Under the pieces are notes generated by a model. It had not been told where the DNA came from. It did not search any database and was given only the letters and a program-made list of their open reading frames with translations. A DNA stretch of 64,000 nucleotides from Planctomycetota bacterium (lineage in GTDB: Bacteria; Planctomycetota; Planctomycetia; Pirellulales; UBA1268). A program made the position numbers and the translations under genes. Positions 9,062 through 17,467 of the stretch are shown one piece after another (the first letter of the stretch is position 1; each line of letters starts with the position of its first letter). The stretch is taken from positions 584,502 to 648,501 of the forward strand of contig QWOQ01000005.1 in assembly GCA_003669585.1 (NCBI GenBank), written 5' to 3'.

Positions 9062-9484
9062 CTAGCGCCGAGCAGCGCCCCCGGTCTGTACGGAGATCGC
9101 CACATGTATTACCTGCGATTGTCGACAGGCCTCGTACACTTCGGCCATTCGGCCATGTGCCACAGCCTTATCACCTCGAATGAGTACGCTGATATTGGGT
9201 GACTGCTTTTTCTGCTCCTTGAGCCGAGAGAGAAGGCCGTCAAGATCAACTTCTTCTCCGTCGAGTTTGATTCCACCGGAGGGATTTACTTCAACTATCT
9301 GACTGCCTGAACCTCCCACAACCTGTCCGCTCGATACCTGCGGTAAATCAAGATCAAACTTATGTTCATCGCCTGAGAATTTCGTGGCGCACATGAAGAA
9401 GATCGTAAGAACAAGAATGACATCGATCATCGGTGCGAGGTTAATGACTGGATCTTCGTCCTCTGAAAGCCTCACTCGTGGCAT
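9062..9484 (-). CDS. exbD: ExbD/TolR-family biopolymer transport protein
   Basis: 140 residues: a short cytoplasmic N-terminus (MPRVRLSEDEDPVINLAPMID), one transmembrane helix (about 18-37) with the conserved membrane Asp in PMIDVILVLTIFFM, and a periplasmic domain with IRGDKAVAHGRMAEVYEACR. ExbD works with ExbB as a proton-driven motor in the inner membrane. It sits between exbB (gap 80 bases) and the toroid gene (gap 9 bases). No tonB or tolA is present nearby. Confidence 0.94.
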   Translation of the reverse strand: MPRVRLSEDEDPVINLAPMIDVILVLTIFFMCATKFSGDEHKFDLDLPQVSSGQVVGGSGSQIVEVNPSGGIKLDGEEVDLDGLLSRLKEQKKQSPNISVLIRGDKAVAHGRMAEVYEACRQSQVIHVAISVQTGGAARR

Positions 9485-9564
9485 TGGTCACTTCCTTCCC
9501 TAAAGTCGCACCGCAACCCGGGGACTACACAAGAGGCATATGGAGATTGAGGCGACGTGTTCAT

Positions 9565-10503
9565 TCACGCAGCTTGCTTGTTTCCTGATTCGTCACGTTT
9601 TCCATGACTGCGAGAACGTCGTCTGGTGTTTGAAGATGCCTCGGCAGAAATTTCGTCGATTACTTGCTGGGAAGTTTCATCGAGTCGCATCGCGATTCGA
9701 TCCACGCGACTTGTAAAAACCCAGTGCAAGATCATTGCCGGTATCGCAACCAGCAATCCCATCGCAGTAGTAATTAAGGCTTCTCCAAATCCACGCGCAA
9801 GGAGATCGGGTCTTCCCATGGCTCCGGCGCTGGCCACATCGTTGAACGAGCGAATCAAACCGAACACCGTGCCGAGCAATCCCAGCAGTGGACCGACTGT
9901 GGCAATTCCATTAAACACTCGACGGTAACGACGAAGTCGGCCAACGACACGTTCGCTCGAATCGATGACCGCCTGCTCGATTTCAACTGCGGGTCGCCCC
10001 CAACGCTTTACGGCGGCGGCAAACACATCCGATGCCGGACTCCCATTGGCTTCACATGCATCGAGTGCTTCATCGCGAGATAGTTGGCCTTCTTGCAATT
10101 GTTCAAGAAATCGATCGACAAAAAGATGTGGTACCACATGTCCCCATCGAAGATTCACGAGTCGTTCAAGTGCAAATGCTGCCAGTACAAATGAGCATCC
10201 CAGCAGCGGCACCATTAACAGGCCACCGCTTTGAATTGTGGCAAAGAGACTTCCGGTAGGAATCGCTTCTTTATCGGTCCGCGCACGGTTTTTGGAAGCA
10301 GACTGCGAAGATTCACTTTCATCGACGACACCAACGGCGTCGGGTCGACGACCGTCGTAGACGCCTGTTCCAGACCAAGCCCCGGGTGACTGGGCCGTCA
10401 GAATTCCTGCACTGAACAGACCCACCACAAGCGTTATGAAGGCAACGCACGCCTGTCGAGAAAGATTTTTTTTGTGCAGCAATCTGCCTGAATCAACGAT
10501 CAT
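9565..10503 (-). CDS. exbB: MotA/TolQ/ExbB proton channel family protein with signal-like N-terminus
   Basis: 312 residues from the ATG at 10503. An upstream in-frame start at 10602 would add 33 unlikely residues, whereas 10503 gives a good signal-like segment (ACVAFITLVVGLFSAGILTAQ). A transmembrane helix at about 75-100 follows. The diagnostic ExbB/TolQ core comes next: FNGIATVGPLLGLLGTVFG and EALITTAMGLLVAIPAM. The C-terminus is Arg/Ser-rich and basic. It forms the stator-like proton channel with ExbD. It is the upstream gene of exbB-exbD-toroid, all on the minus strand. Confidence 0.92.
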   Translation of the reverse strand: MIVDSGRLLHKKNLSRQACVAFITLVVGLFSAGILTAQSPGAWSGTGVYDGRRPDAVGVVDESESSQSASKNRARTDKEAIPTGSLFATIQSGGLLMVPLLGCSFVLAAFALERLVNLRWGHVVPHLFVDRFLEQLQEGQLSRDEALDACEANGSPASDVFAAAVKRWGRPAVEIEQAVIDSSERVVGRLRRYRRVFNGIATVGPLLGLLGTVFGLIRSFNDVASAGAMGRPDLLARGFGEALITTAMGLLVAIPAMILHWVFTSRVDRIAMRLDETSQQVIDEISAEASSNTRRRSRSHGKRDESGNKQAA

Positions 10504-10740
10504 GCCACACACCACTTCCCTGATGTCATCAACACCCCAATCCTTCGGAGTGACTCTTTGACTAAGACATCGGCTTCGCGGGGGCCTGCAGGGGAGAATC
10601 ATTCACGCCGCTGGGATTGGCCGGCACAGCCCGCATCTTTGGTAGATCTTCGCTGGAGGATCCGATGTCAATTTTGATTAGTGTGATTTGATTTCTTGAC
10701 TACACAATCTTTTTCATCACACGGGCGTTCTCAAAATCAA

Positions 10741-11319
10741 TTAGTAGGGCGTATCAGATCCTGCGTCGACGTCACCGACCATGTGAAGATGATTATGGTC
10801 GATGTAGACAACTTCTCGACAATCTTCGTCGACGAGCGTATGCGGGACCGGCCAGCCAATACGGGTGACTTCCATGAAGTAGACCGTGCACTTGTACTGA
10901 GCATGATGTTGCTGCGCGGGGCCAACGATTGGATAAAAGCGGGGGGGATCAATGTAATCTGCAATTTTGCACTTCACGATGCGCACGTCATTTCTCTGTT
11001 TTTCGTAGAGAAAAGGCCAAGGTCCTTGCACCGGACGGGCCTTTTCAATTGCTCGCATGACCTCATCATCACTCGGTTCGTCGAGCGCCTCTGTAGGGCC
11101 TCCGGCCGGAATCGGACCAAGCACTGGAGCCCGACCATAACGTTCTTTCTTCCAAAACTGATCTTCTTTATTTTTCTGAATTCCCACTGGTACCGGAATT
11201 GGAATCGCCATGGGCCCGATATTTGGTCCGGACTGCATCATCCAAAAACACCCCGTCTGCGAGAGTGCCACAGATGCGACCACGAGGGCGATGACCATTC
11301 GGCTTGCACGATCGATCAT
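10741..11319 (-). CDS. Putative lipoprotein of unknown function
   Basis: 192 residues from the ATG at 11319, which is preceded by AAGGAG seven bases upstream. This start creates a clean lipoprotein signal (MVIALVVASVALSQTGC) with lipobox cysteine; the longer frame to 11463 lacks both signals. The mature part has a Pro/Ile stretch (PMAIPIPVPVG), an acidic helix and a C-terminal region with aromatic and His residues (YIDHNHLHMVGD). I recognise no named domain. It is upstream of exbB, separated by about 240 bases. Location in the inner or outer membrane lipid layer is inferred from the lipobox. Confidence 0.8.
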   Translation of the reverse strand: MIDRASRMVIALVVASVALSQTGCFWMMQSGPNIGPMAIPIPVPVGIQKNKEDQFWKKERYGRAPVLGPIPAGGPTEALDEPSDDEVMRAIEKARPVQGPWPFLYEKQRNDVRIVKCKIADYIDPPRFYPIVGPAQQHHAQYKCTVYFMEVTRIGWPVPHTLVDEDCREVVYIDHNHLHMVGDVDAGSDTPY

Positions 11320-11620
11320 GAGAACAACTCCTTGAGTTGCCGGGATGTATTTTTTGAATCCGGCTTCCCTTCTATCGACCGGAAGTGGTTCCGAACTTTT
11401 GGATATTTCCGGTTGCGCAAAGCTTGCGGACTTTTCCATCTTCCTTATTGTTCCGATATTCACATTTTCTCTGCATTGCGAACCACAATGTACGTGAAAA
11501 CATTTTTGGACTGATTGGCAGTTGACGATTCAAATTGTTCGTTCCAAAAGAATCTGGCTGCGAGAGATCGTTTCTCCCGCAGCCAGATTTTAAATTCGAT
11601 TGTTATGAAATTCAGAACGA
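11320..11620. other. Intergenic region containing the terminator of the BON gene and the lipoprotein leader
   Basis: About 300 bases between the lipoprotein start and the BON-protein stop. It contains a strong terminator hairpin (see 11546-11589) and an AAGGAG ribosome binding site at its lower end. Since a terminator precedes it, a promoter for the lipoprotein and perhaps for the exbBD genes should lie between 11330 and 11545; I could not pick one out with certainty. Confidence 0.5.
11546..11589 (-). terminator. Rho-independent terminator after the BON-domain gene
   Basis: A 17-position inverted repeat, AATCTGGCTGCGAGAGA (11551-11567) against 11573-11589, with a 5-base loop. The only non-Watson-Crick position (11563/11577) becomes a G-U pair when transcribed from the minus strand but an A-C mismatch from the plus strand, and TTCTTTT follows on the minus strand. 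Both points assign it to the BON gene, whose stop codon is about 30 bases away. Confidence 0.88.
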
Positions 11621-12664
11621 TTAGTGGTGTTTATTCGTTTGTCGGTCATCGAAGTCAAGAAACCACCATCCATCATCCCACTCCAGTGAAACCTTCCGCC
11701 ATCCCAGAGGAACTTGGGGATAGGGATAGAAGGGTCCAATATAGGGCCAGGCCGTCGGTGAATACTGGGTTGGATATTGGAGCGCTGCGTAGTTGGGATA
11801 AGAGGCGTAACTTGGCCATGCGTATTTTGGCATGTTCGGACCATCGCCACGCATCGGAATCGGAGGCATTCCAACACCAGCACTCCCCATGGGCATCGGC
11901 CGACCCATTCCCGGACCACCCATTCCCGGACCACCCATTCCCGGACCTCCGGGGCCTGGTCCACCGGCACCGGGGCTTGGGCCCGGGCCATAAGCCTTAT
12001 CACCAATGATTCGCTCGCTACCGGGCACTTCTGAACTTTGTCCCGGAGACGGTAATCGCATGGTTCCACCAGTCTGTCGGGCACTGATCGGTCTGGCTGG
12101 AGTGGAAGCCAGCGGCCGAGGCGACTTGCCTGTGGAAGATGTTTTTCGAGGTGCACCGTTCGCAGACTGTGATTTCCCCGTTGCCGCCGTTAATTGAACT
12201 GGTGACGACAGTGATTCCGCCGCCTGTCCTAGATGCGCAACTCGTGAAAGTTCCGATTCGCTGCGTACCGTACGCGAAGGAGTTGGCAACATTTTTCCAA
12301 CGACTGACTGTACAGACGTTGGCATACCGAGAGTCAGTTCTGCGGTGGAAGTCTCTTGATTTGGCGTAAGGACCGCATGTGGATTGGCAATGGAAAGGCG
12401 GTTGACAACTCGCTGTACCCCTTCCACGCCATGCGCAAGATCGATCGCCATGACGAGTTGTGATTGATCGGAAACGGTTCCCTCAAGCCAAACAGTTCCG
12501 GCTTCTTCTTTTACATTCACTCGGTAGCCAACGAGTGTCCCAGATTCTCGCAGCTTTGCAGCCACGCTTGATGCCACTTCATCAGCGGCCAGCAATCCGG
12601 CACACGCAATGAGAGGGACAAACGACAACAAAATCTTTCTACTCGACATGCTCAACATGGACAT
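11621..12664 (-). CDS. Secreted BON-domain protein with Gly/Met/Pro-rich repeats
   Basis: 347 residues with an ideal AAGGAGG six bases before the ATG. Signal peptide about 1-26 (ILLSFVPLIACAGLLAADE). A BON domain occupies about 30-95 (YRVNVKEEAGTVWLEGTVSD, HGVEGVQRVVNRL), a fold that associates with phospholipid or outer-membrane partners. The middle is low-complexity Ser/Thr-rich. Then comes a Gly-Pro-Met tract encoded by 15-base tandem repeats. The C-terminal 70 residues are rich in Tyr, Pro and Trp and end in a DDGWWFLDFDD-like acidic/aromatic patch. Probably a structural or envelope protein; function unknown. Confidence 0.82.
   Translation of the reverse strand: MSMLSMSSRKILLSFVPLIACAGLLAADEVASSVAAKLRESGTLVGYRVNVKEEAGTVWLEGTVSDQSQLVMAIDLAHGVEGVQRVVNRLSIANPHAVLTPNQETSTAELTLGMPTSVQSVVGKMLPTPSRTVRSESELSRVAHLGQAAESLSSPVQLTAATGKSQSANGAPRKTSSTGKSPRPLASTPARPISARQTGGTMRLPSPGQSSEVPGSERIIGDKAYGPGPSPGAGGPGPGGPGMGGPGMGGPGMGRPMPMGSAGVGMPPIPMRGDGPNMPKYAWPSYASYPNYAALQYPTQYSPTAWPYIGPFYPYPQVPLGWRKVSLEWDDGWWFLDFDDRQTNKHH
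11903..11947. repeat. 15-bp tandem repeat, three copies, inside the BON-domain gene
   Basis: The unit CCCATTCCCGGACCA is repeated head to tail three times with the last copy slightly diverged. It encodes the repeated pentapeptide Gly-Pro-Gly-Met-Gly on the minus strand. Because the period is a multiple of three, copy-number change would keep the frame. Confidence 0.85.
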
Positions 12665-13063
12665 GGATGCCTCCTTGACTTTCGCAAAACATTTTTAAGG
12701 CCCGTGCGATCTTCGGCCCTATTGGTGGTGAGTACGTTGATTGCAAACACGCTCCAAGATGGGGTATCAGAAGAGAAGCGGGGAAATGCGAATTGTGATG
12801 ATCGCACTGCGTATCGCTCCCTTCGCTGACACAAACACCTAGAAGGAGTTTTCGGCTGTCAGCCGCACCGAAGGGGAGTTTTTTTCCGACTTTAACGAAG
12901 ATGAACGTCAAACGCGAAGGCTGAGCAAGAAGGGAAAGAGGGGCAAGCGATGACTGCCCGTAGAAAAATACATCGTGGTGTATTCGATGGAGCGTAGCTG
13001 ACGCTCACGTTTTCAATTCTCACGACTCAAAGCCGTTTGGAATTTGGGTTTGAGCGAAAATTA
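12665..13063. other. Intergenic region, no gene seen
   Basis: About 400 bases between the BON gene and the small membrane-protein gene. It contains a perfect 13-base palindrome CGGCTGTCAGCCG at 12853-12865 and a small AATACA/TGTATT inverted repeat near 12966. One or both may be operators or weak terminators for the minus-strand genes. The BON gene promoter should lie here. Confidence 0.45.
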
Positions 13064-13375
13064 TCACTCAGCATGTTCAGAGCCAGACTGAAAATCTGCC
13101 ACTGCAATGAGCGTCATAAGCGCAAGAGTTGATGCGGAAAGCGCGCTTGTGCCAGGACCCATTTCAAGAGATGCCCCGCAAACCGCTCCAATAACAGCCA
13201 ACGCGAAAAGAAAAAAGATCTGCGCAGTTCGTTCATGTGAAGTGCCTTGAGCGATTCGAGTAAACCACGCAGAGAACAGACCGGCCACCTGCAAGCATCC
13301 CAGTGCGCAGAGTGCCGGGCTCATTGAATGTACGGCAAGCGCGCCAAAGAGAACCGTCGAACCGCTGACCATCAT
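13064..13375 (-). CDS. Small integral membrane protein of unknown function
   Basis: 103 residues, strongly hydrophobic, with three likely transmembrane helices (about 5-33, 45-65 and 72-93) and a short acidic C-terminus (DFQSGSEHAE). No motif identifies a family. It follows the thioredoxin-like gene on the same strand after about 180 bases. The distribution of hydrophobic segments and charged loops argues for a real protein rather than a chance frame, but no homologue is recognised. Confidence 0.55.
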   Translation of the reverse strand: MMVSGSTVLFGALAVHSMSPALCALGCLQVAGLFSAWFTRIAQGTSHERTAQIFFLFALAVIGAVCGASLEMGPGTSALSASTLALMTLIAVADFQSGSEHAE

Positions 13376-13557
13376 TCATACTCCCACGAGATTCAAACCC
13401 ACCCGTGGCGAAACCATAGCACCTCTTGGTCGAGCATGCAGTACCAAAAATCCACTGTATTTCTGTCCATACGGCCGTAACACTCTTTTCTTCAAAGGCC
13501 TTCCAGTTGCTTGACTCCACGGAGAATCGAATAGCGATTAGAAACGCAGGACGGCAC

Positions 13558-15594
13558 TCAATCGCCCCCGAGAATCGCTTCTATTTTTTTTTCCAGTTCA
13601 GTGATTCCAACATTTCGATCCACCACTTTTCCCTGTGAATCAAGGAGCAGCATGGTTGGTAGAGTCAACACTCCAAGCATCTCAGCCAGACGTCCATCGA
13701 GACCGCCAGGCTCGTGCAACTGTATCCAAGGAATTGGTTTGGATTTAAGGTATTTCTCAAGAACTCCCTTGTCTGAATCGAGTGCGATTCCGACGACTGC
13801 GAGTTTCTTGTTTCCATAGCGAAGAGACAGTTCTTTGATCTGAGAAATATCCACCTTGCACGGCTCACACCAAGTAGCCCAATAATGAATCAACACCGGA
13901 GTGCCTCGGAGACTTGCTAAATCAATAGACTTTCCATCGAGAGAAGTTCCTGACAATTCAAGGATCGTTCCCACACTCTGCAGTCGCTTTGATGCACCGG
14001 TTGCCTTGCGTGCCGATGACGACAGCGAAAAATCGGCAACAATTTTATCGTAGAGTTCAATTGCTTTTTGTTCGTTTCCTGAAAACTCTTCCGAAATCGC
14101 GATCTGCAGCATCGCCTCGGGTGTATCGGGAGCAGAAGGATGCTCCTCAATAAATTTCCGCAACTCCTCAAGCCAAGCACGTTGTGCTTTATCAATATCA
14201 GCATCTGCTCCCTGCATGTTGACTGCATAGCGGGCCGATGCCAGACGAAATTTTGCAAATGATTGCAGTGATTCTTCATCTTTGAGACTTGCCACAAGTT
14301 TTTCAAGTAACTCAATTCCCGAGGGAAGTACATTTTCCTGAACCGCCGAGGCGAGCGTCTCAGACATCTGTTTGACCCAGAACTCTCTCTCTTCGGGTTC
14401 CGCCGCAAGAACAATTTTTCCCAAGATCACCGATTGCTTTTCGGCCAAAGCAGGCCTCGCTTCCGGTCCCGCCGCACCAAACTTGCTTTCAATATCTCGA
14501 AGCTCCACCAGCAGCGGTTTCAGTTTTTCGCTTGAGCCGGGATCGGATTCAGGCGTACCTCTACCGATCATGCCAAACGAGAGAACGCCCACCAGATCAA
14601 CGATTTCCGCTCCGGGCAACTGTGGAGCATCAATCGGTCTCCAGACATCACCAAAACGTACAAGTGATCCAATAAAAATCTGCCCACCTTGCCCACCATC
14701 TTCAACAAGTGCCATGACGTTGTCATACGCCACAACATCCTTTGTCGAACCGTCAGTCCCCAGAGGAATCATTCCCGGAATCGGCGCAAGCATGTTGTTC
14801 CACTGCGTCTGCTGGCTCAGCTTTTTTTGCGAACCGAGCGTCTTTACAAATGCTTTTTTTGCACTGTCAACGCGTCGCTCAACGTCAGCGAGACGATCTC
14901 CAGAAAGACCCAGCGAATCGATTTCCGCTTTTGTTGGTAGCAATCTTCCAAACGCCGCTTCGTCTCGATATTTGATTGCTTCCACAATCTCACTCGTTGC
15001 CTCTTCGGCAGACATCGACTTCCATCGATCGATGTTGCCGTCTTCATTTTCATCGACCCCAAAGCGACTGCCTGCGGTGTTGAGCCAGCGGTGTTCGTCA
15101 GCTTTCGCATTGAAATTTGAATCAACGTCGCGGTAGACCTCGACGCCATTCTTAAAATAGCTCCAACGATCAACGACTCGGTCCCCATTCGTATCGGCAA
15201 ACGATCGAAGCACATCGCCTCGTGGTCCACGCACCACCCAAGCCGTAATCGATCCCTGTTTTTCCATTTTAATAGTTGATTCTTTTGCTTCGGATGCGGC
15301 GGGCCGGTCGTAATCGACGTTTTTCTGAAAGGGCGCAAGGCCCATTGCATATTCGACCGTCGGCTGAGCAGCGTTTGACACTGCACAGAAAAACATCGAC
15401 GCCAGAGACACAGTCCAGCTGGTCCACTGGCGATCTCGAAATACAACCCCAGCGAAGACGCACTGAAGCAGCCCTAGAAAACGCTGCGGTCTGTTACAAA
15501 ACCATTGTTTGGAATTGATCGACCCTCCTCGCACGTCGACCATTTTCACTCCGGCAGAAGAAGCGTTCTTCCGTAAATGATTTTTGATATTCAT
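13558..15594 (-). CDS. Secreted TlpA-like thioredoxin with Asp-rich calcium-binding-type repeats
   Basis: 678 residues. A hydrophobic signal-like segment lies at about 58-76 (SLASMFFCAVSNAAQP), so either the N-terminal 50 residues are a long leader or translation starts later. Residues about 100-180 contain three Asp/Asn loops of the DxNxDxxxD type (DTNGDRVVD, DSNFNAKAD, DENEDGNID), each followed by a Trp-containing strand. A helical middle part (about 200-500) has TPR-like character (ISEEFSGNEQKAIELYDKI). The C-terminal 150 residues are a TlpA/ResA-like thioredoxin domain with active site WCEPC and the cis-Pro motif TLPTM. Likely a periplasmic thiol-disulphide oxidoreductase tethered to a calcium-binding module. 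Confidence 0.85.
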   Translation of the reverse strand: MNIKNHLRKNASSAGVKMVDVRGGSINSKQWFCNRPQRFLGLLQCVFAGVVFRDRQWTSWTVSLASMFFCAVSNAAQPTVEYAMGLAPFQKNVDYDRPAASEAKESTIKMEKQGSITAWVVRGPRGDVLRSFADTNGDRVVDRWSYFKNGVEVYRDVDSNFNAKADEHRWLNTAGSRFGVDENEDGNIDRWKSMSAEEATSEIVEAIKYRDEAAFGRLLPTKAEIDSLGLSGDRLADVERRVDSAKKAFVKTLGSQKKLSQQTQWNNMLAPIPGMIPLGTDGSTKDVVAYDNVMALVEDGGQGGQIFIGSLVRFGDVWRPIDAPQLPGAEIVDLVGVLSFGMIGRGTPESDPGSSEKLKPLLVELRDIESKFGAAGPEARPALAEKQSVILGKIVLAAEPEEREFWVKQMSETLASAVQENVLPSGIELLEKLVASLKDEESLQSFAKFRLASARYAVNMQGADADIDKAQRAWLEELRKFIEEHPSAPDTPEAMLQIAISEEFSGNEQKAIELYDKIVADFSLSSSARKATGASKRLQSVGTILELSGTSLDGKSIDLASLRGTPVLIHYWATWCEPCKVDISQIKELSLRYGNKKLAVVGIALDSDKGVLEKYLKSKPIPWIQLHEPGGLDGRLAEMLGVLTLPTMLLLDSQGKVVDRNVGITELEKKIEAILGGD

Positions 15595-15755
15595 AGTCCA
15601 ATTCTCACTGCTGAAAGGGTCGATGGGCAGATTGTGAGTCTTTCTGATGTTGCCAATTCATCAAAAATGTACCGCGTGCAAGCTTTTCAGTCTGCATGAG
15701 ATTTTCATTGAACACCGCAGCGTTTTGTTGCATCCCATGAGATCAAGACGACCCT

Positions 15756-15783
15756 TTGACTTCGGGGCCGACAAATCTATGAT
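15756..15783 (+). promoter_or_regulatory. Sigma-70-type promoter for the tRNA-Ile/tRNA-Ala pair
   Basis: TTGACT (15756-15761) and TATGAT (15778-15783) are separated by 16 bases and lie about 60 bases before tRNA-Ile, with no gene between. Both hexamers match the consensus at five of six positions. No start-site data are available. Confidence 0.55.
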
Positions 15784-15845
15784 CTTCAACTGGTTTCTTG
15801 GTTTTTTACTCATCGCTGCACCGGCCGCGTGCGTACAAGCCTCGA

Positions 15846-15919
15846 GCGCGCGTAGCTCAGTTGGTTAGAGCGCCACCCTGATAAGGTGGAGGTCCCAAGT
15901 TCGAGTCTTGGCGCGCGCA
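15846..15919 (+). tRNA. tRNA-Ile (anticodon GAT)
   Basis: Full cloverleaf: acceptor GCGCGCG/CGCGCGC, D arm GCTCAGTTGGTTAGAGC, anticodon stem CCACC/GGTGG with loop CTGATAA (GAT, reading AUC), T arm CCAAG-TTCGAGT-CTTGG, discriminator A. It is followed after 178 bases by tRNA-Ala. This Ile-Ala pair is normally found in the 16S-23S spacer, but no rRNA is present here. Confidence 0.97.
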
Positions 15920-16096
15920 CTGTTTTGTGGATTGATTTTTCGGCGATGGATTGTTCAATTTTGTTTTCCCCGTACATGAAGGTGCTTCTGCTTTTGCCGC
16001 TTCGTATGGATGCGGTCGACAGCAAAGACCAATCACACACCTCACAACAAAAAGACTGCCGCAAAAAAATAGCCCACAAAGAATCTCGAAAACATT

Positions 16097-16170
<74 letters not shown>

Positions 16171-16665
16171 TTGTATGACTGCCTGAAAAAATCAATGAAC
16201 GTTGCCAAGGGGCGCACGTCGTTCAACGATCCGATGCCAATGCACAGTGGTCGTCTTTTGAGTCGTTTGTTTTATAATTCTGCATGAATTGAAAAAGTCT
16301 CGTCACGAGAGAACCGCACCGTCTTGACTCTCGATCGCTGTCATTCTCTGGCGAGGCCTTAGATCGATCGACAGTTGATACGACTCGCTCAGCCACACGA
16401 ATGTGCACCAGAAAGACACGCGGGCTTTTTCGATCCAATCCGGTGGGATCGTTCTCAATCGCAGAATCCACGATGCACTTGGCCGCAATTCTATCGGTTC
16501 ATCGATTCTCGGATTTCTGATCCGGTTACGTTGAATACAATCTTTTCACATACGCTTAGCTTCTGATGTTTTGATTCCATTGATTCTGTTTTCCTTACAA
16601 CTCTCTGTTGCACACAGAACTTTTACATTTTCTGAAAAACTCATGCGTACATCACCGAGGAAACA
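16171..16665. other. Intergenic region, no gene seen
   Basis: About 495 bases between tRNA-Ala and the GGDEF gene. It includes a perfect 13-base palindrome TCTCGTCACGAGA (16298-16310) and an AT-rich TATAAT at 16273-16278 without an obvious -35 partner. Short frames on either strand lack start signals and similarity. Confidence 0.45.
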
Positions 16666-17256
16666 ATGGAAGAACGTTTTCATTTTCATACGGATGACCT
16701 GCATCGAAAAAAAACCCATCGGGATTCCATTCTTTTTTTAGGTGGTCGCGATTCGGCAAGGCCACCTCGCACAAACTCACGACTTTCAATACGTCACAAA
16801 CGCCAAGCAAGTGGAGATTTTCTCACCGGCCTGCCGCTTCGCGCGGCGTTTGAGGCATCGCTTGCCAGACATTTAAAGCACGGCGGGACGGGAAGGGTCG
16901 CACTGGTGATGGTGGACGTTATGGGGCTTAAAGAGATCAACGATCAATATGGATTTCTAGCCGGAGACGACATGATCCTCGCTGCTGCAGCCTGCCTCCA
17001 GAAGCATGGAAGGGGAGGGCGAATCATTGCCCGAATTGGGGGCGATGAATTTGGAGTCTTATTTGTGGGCGTGCATGCGAGTGAATCTGCTGCACATGCT
17101 GCCGATTCACTCGGTCGTTCTCGCCGGCTTCTCGGCCGTGGGAAACCTCATTCTCACCGGCTCACGATGCATGTTGGAATGGCGGTATCTCGTTCGAATG
17201 ACTCTCCTCGCCATCTTTTTGAACGCGCGGATGAGAGCCTTCGCGCTCGGCGATAG
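16666..17256 (+). CDS. GGDEF-domain protein (diguanylate cyclase-like)
   Basis: 196 residues with GAGGAAAC just before the ATG. After about 48 basic, apparently disordered residues comes a GGDEF domain: DFLTGLP at about 51-57, metal-binding VDVMGLKEIND, and signature RIGGDEFGV. The catalytic GGDEF is intact, so cyclic-di-GMP synthesis from two GTP is plausible. No RxxD inhibitory site precedes the signature. No sensory domain or membrane segment is present, so regulation must come from the short N-terminus or from a partner. The next gene starts about 210 bases downstream. Confidence 0.85.
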   Translation: MEERFHFHTDDLHRKKTHRDSILFLGGRDSARPPRTNSRLSIRHKRQASGDFLTGLPLRAAFEASLARHLKHGGTGRVALVMVDVMGLKEINDQYGFLAGDDMILAAAACLQKHGRGGRIIARIGGDEFGVLFVGVHASESAAHAADSLGRSRRLLGRGKPHSHRLTMHVGMAVSRSNDSPRHLFERADESLRARR

Positions 17257-17467
17257 TTTCGATTTGTGTTCATTCGTATCGATTCAAAGCGGTGAGGACA
17301 TATCTCTCTGGACGCTTGAGGGGTTCGGACCAATACTATTGTCTCGGTCGGTGTTCGCCGTCCGCAGGGACGCTTTTGAGAGCGAGGCTGTGGTCACCTC
17401 CCGCCTCGCCAACACCATCTTCTCCTACTTTCCTTCCCGTCTTCCCTCGCCCTCGATAGTGATACCC

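Noticed and set aside
10680-10723. GTGTGAT/ATCACAC inverted repeat as terminator of the lipoprotein gene
   Set aside because: Seven base pairs with a 30-base loop and no suitable T-run is too weak.
17006-17467. Open upstream extension of the typA frame
   Set aside because: It overlaps the GGDEF gene out of frame, has no BipA similarity and would exceed family length by 154 residues.
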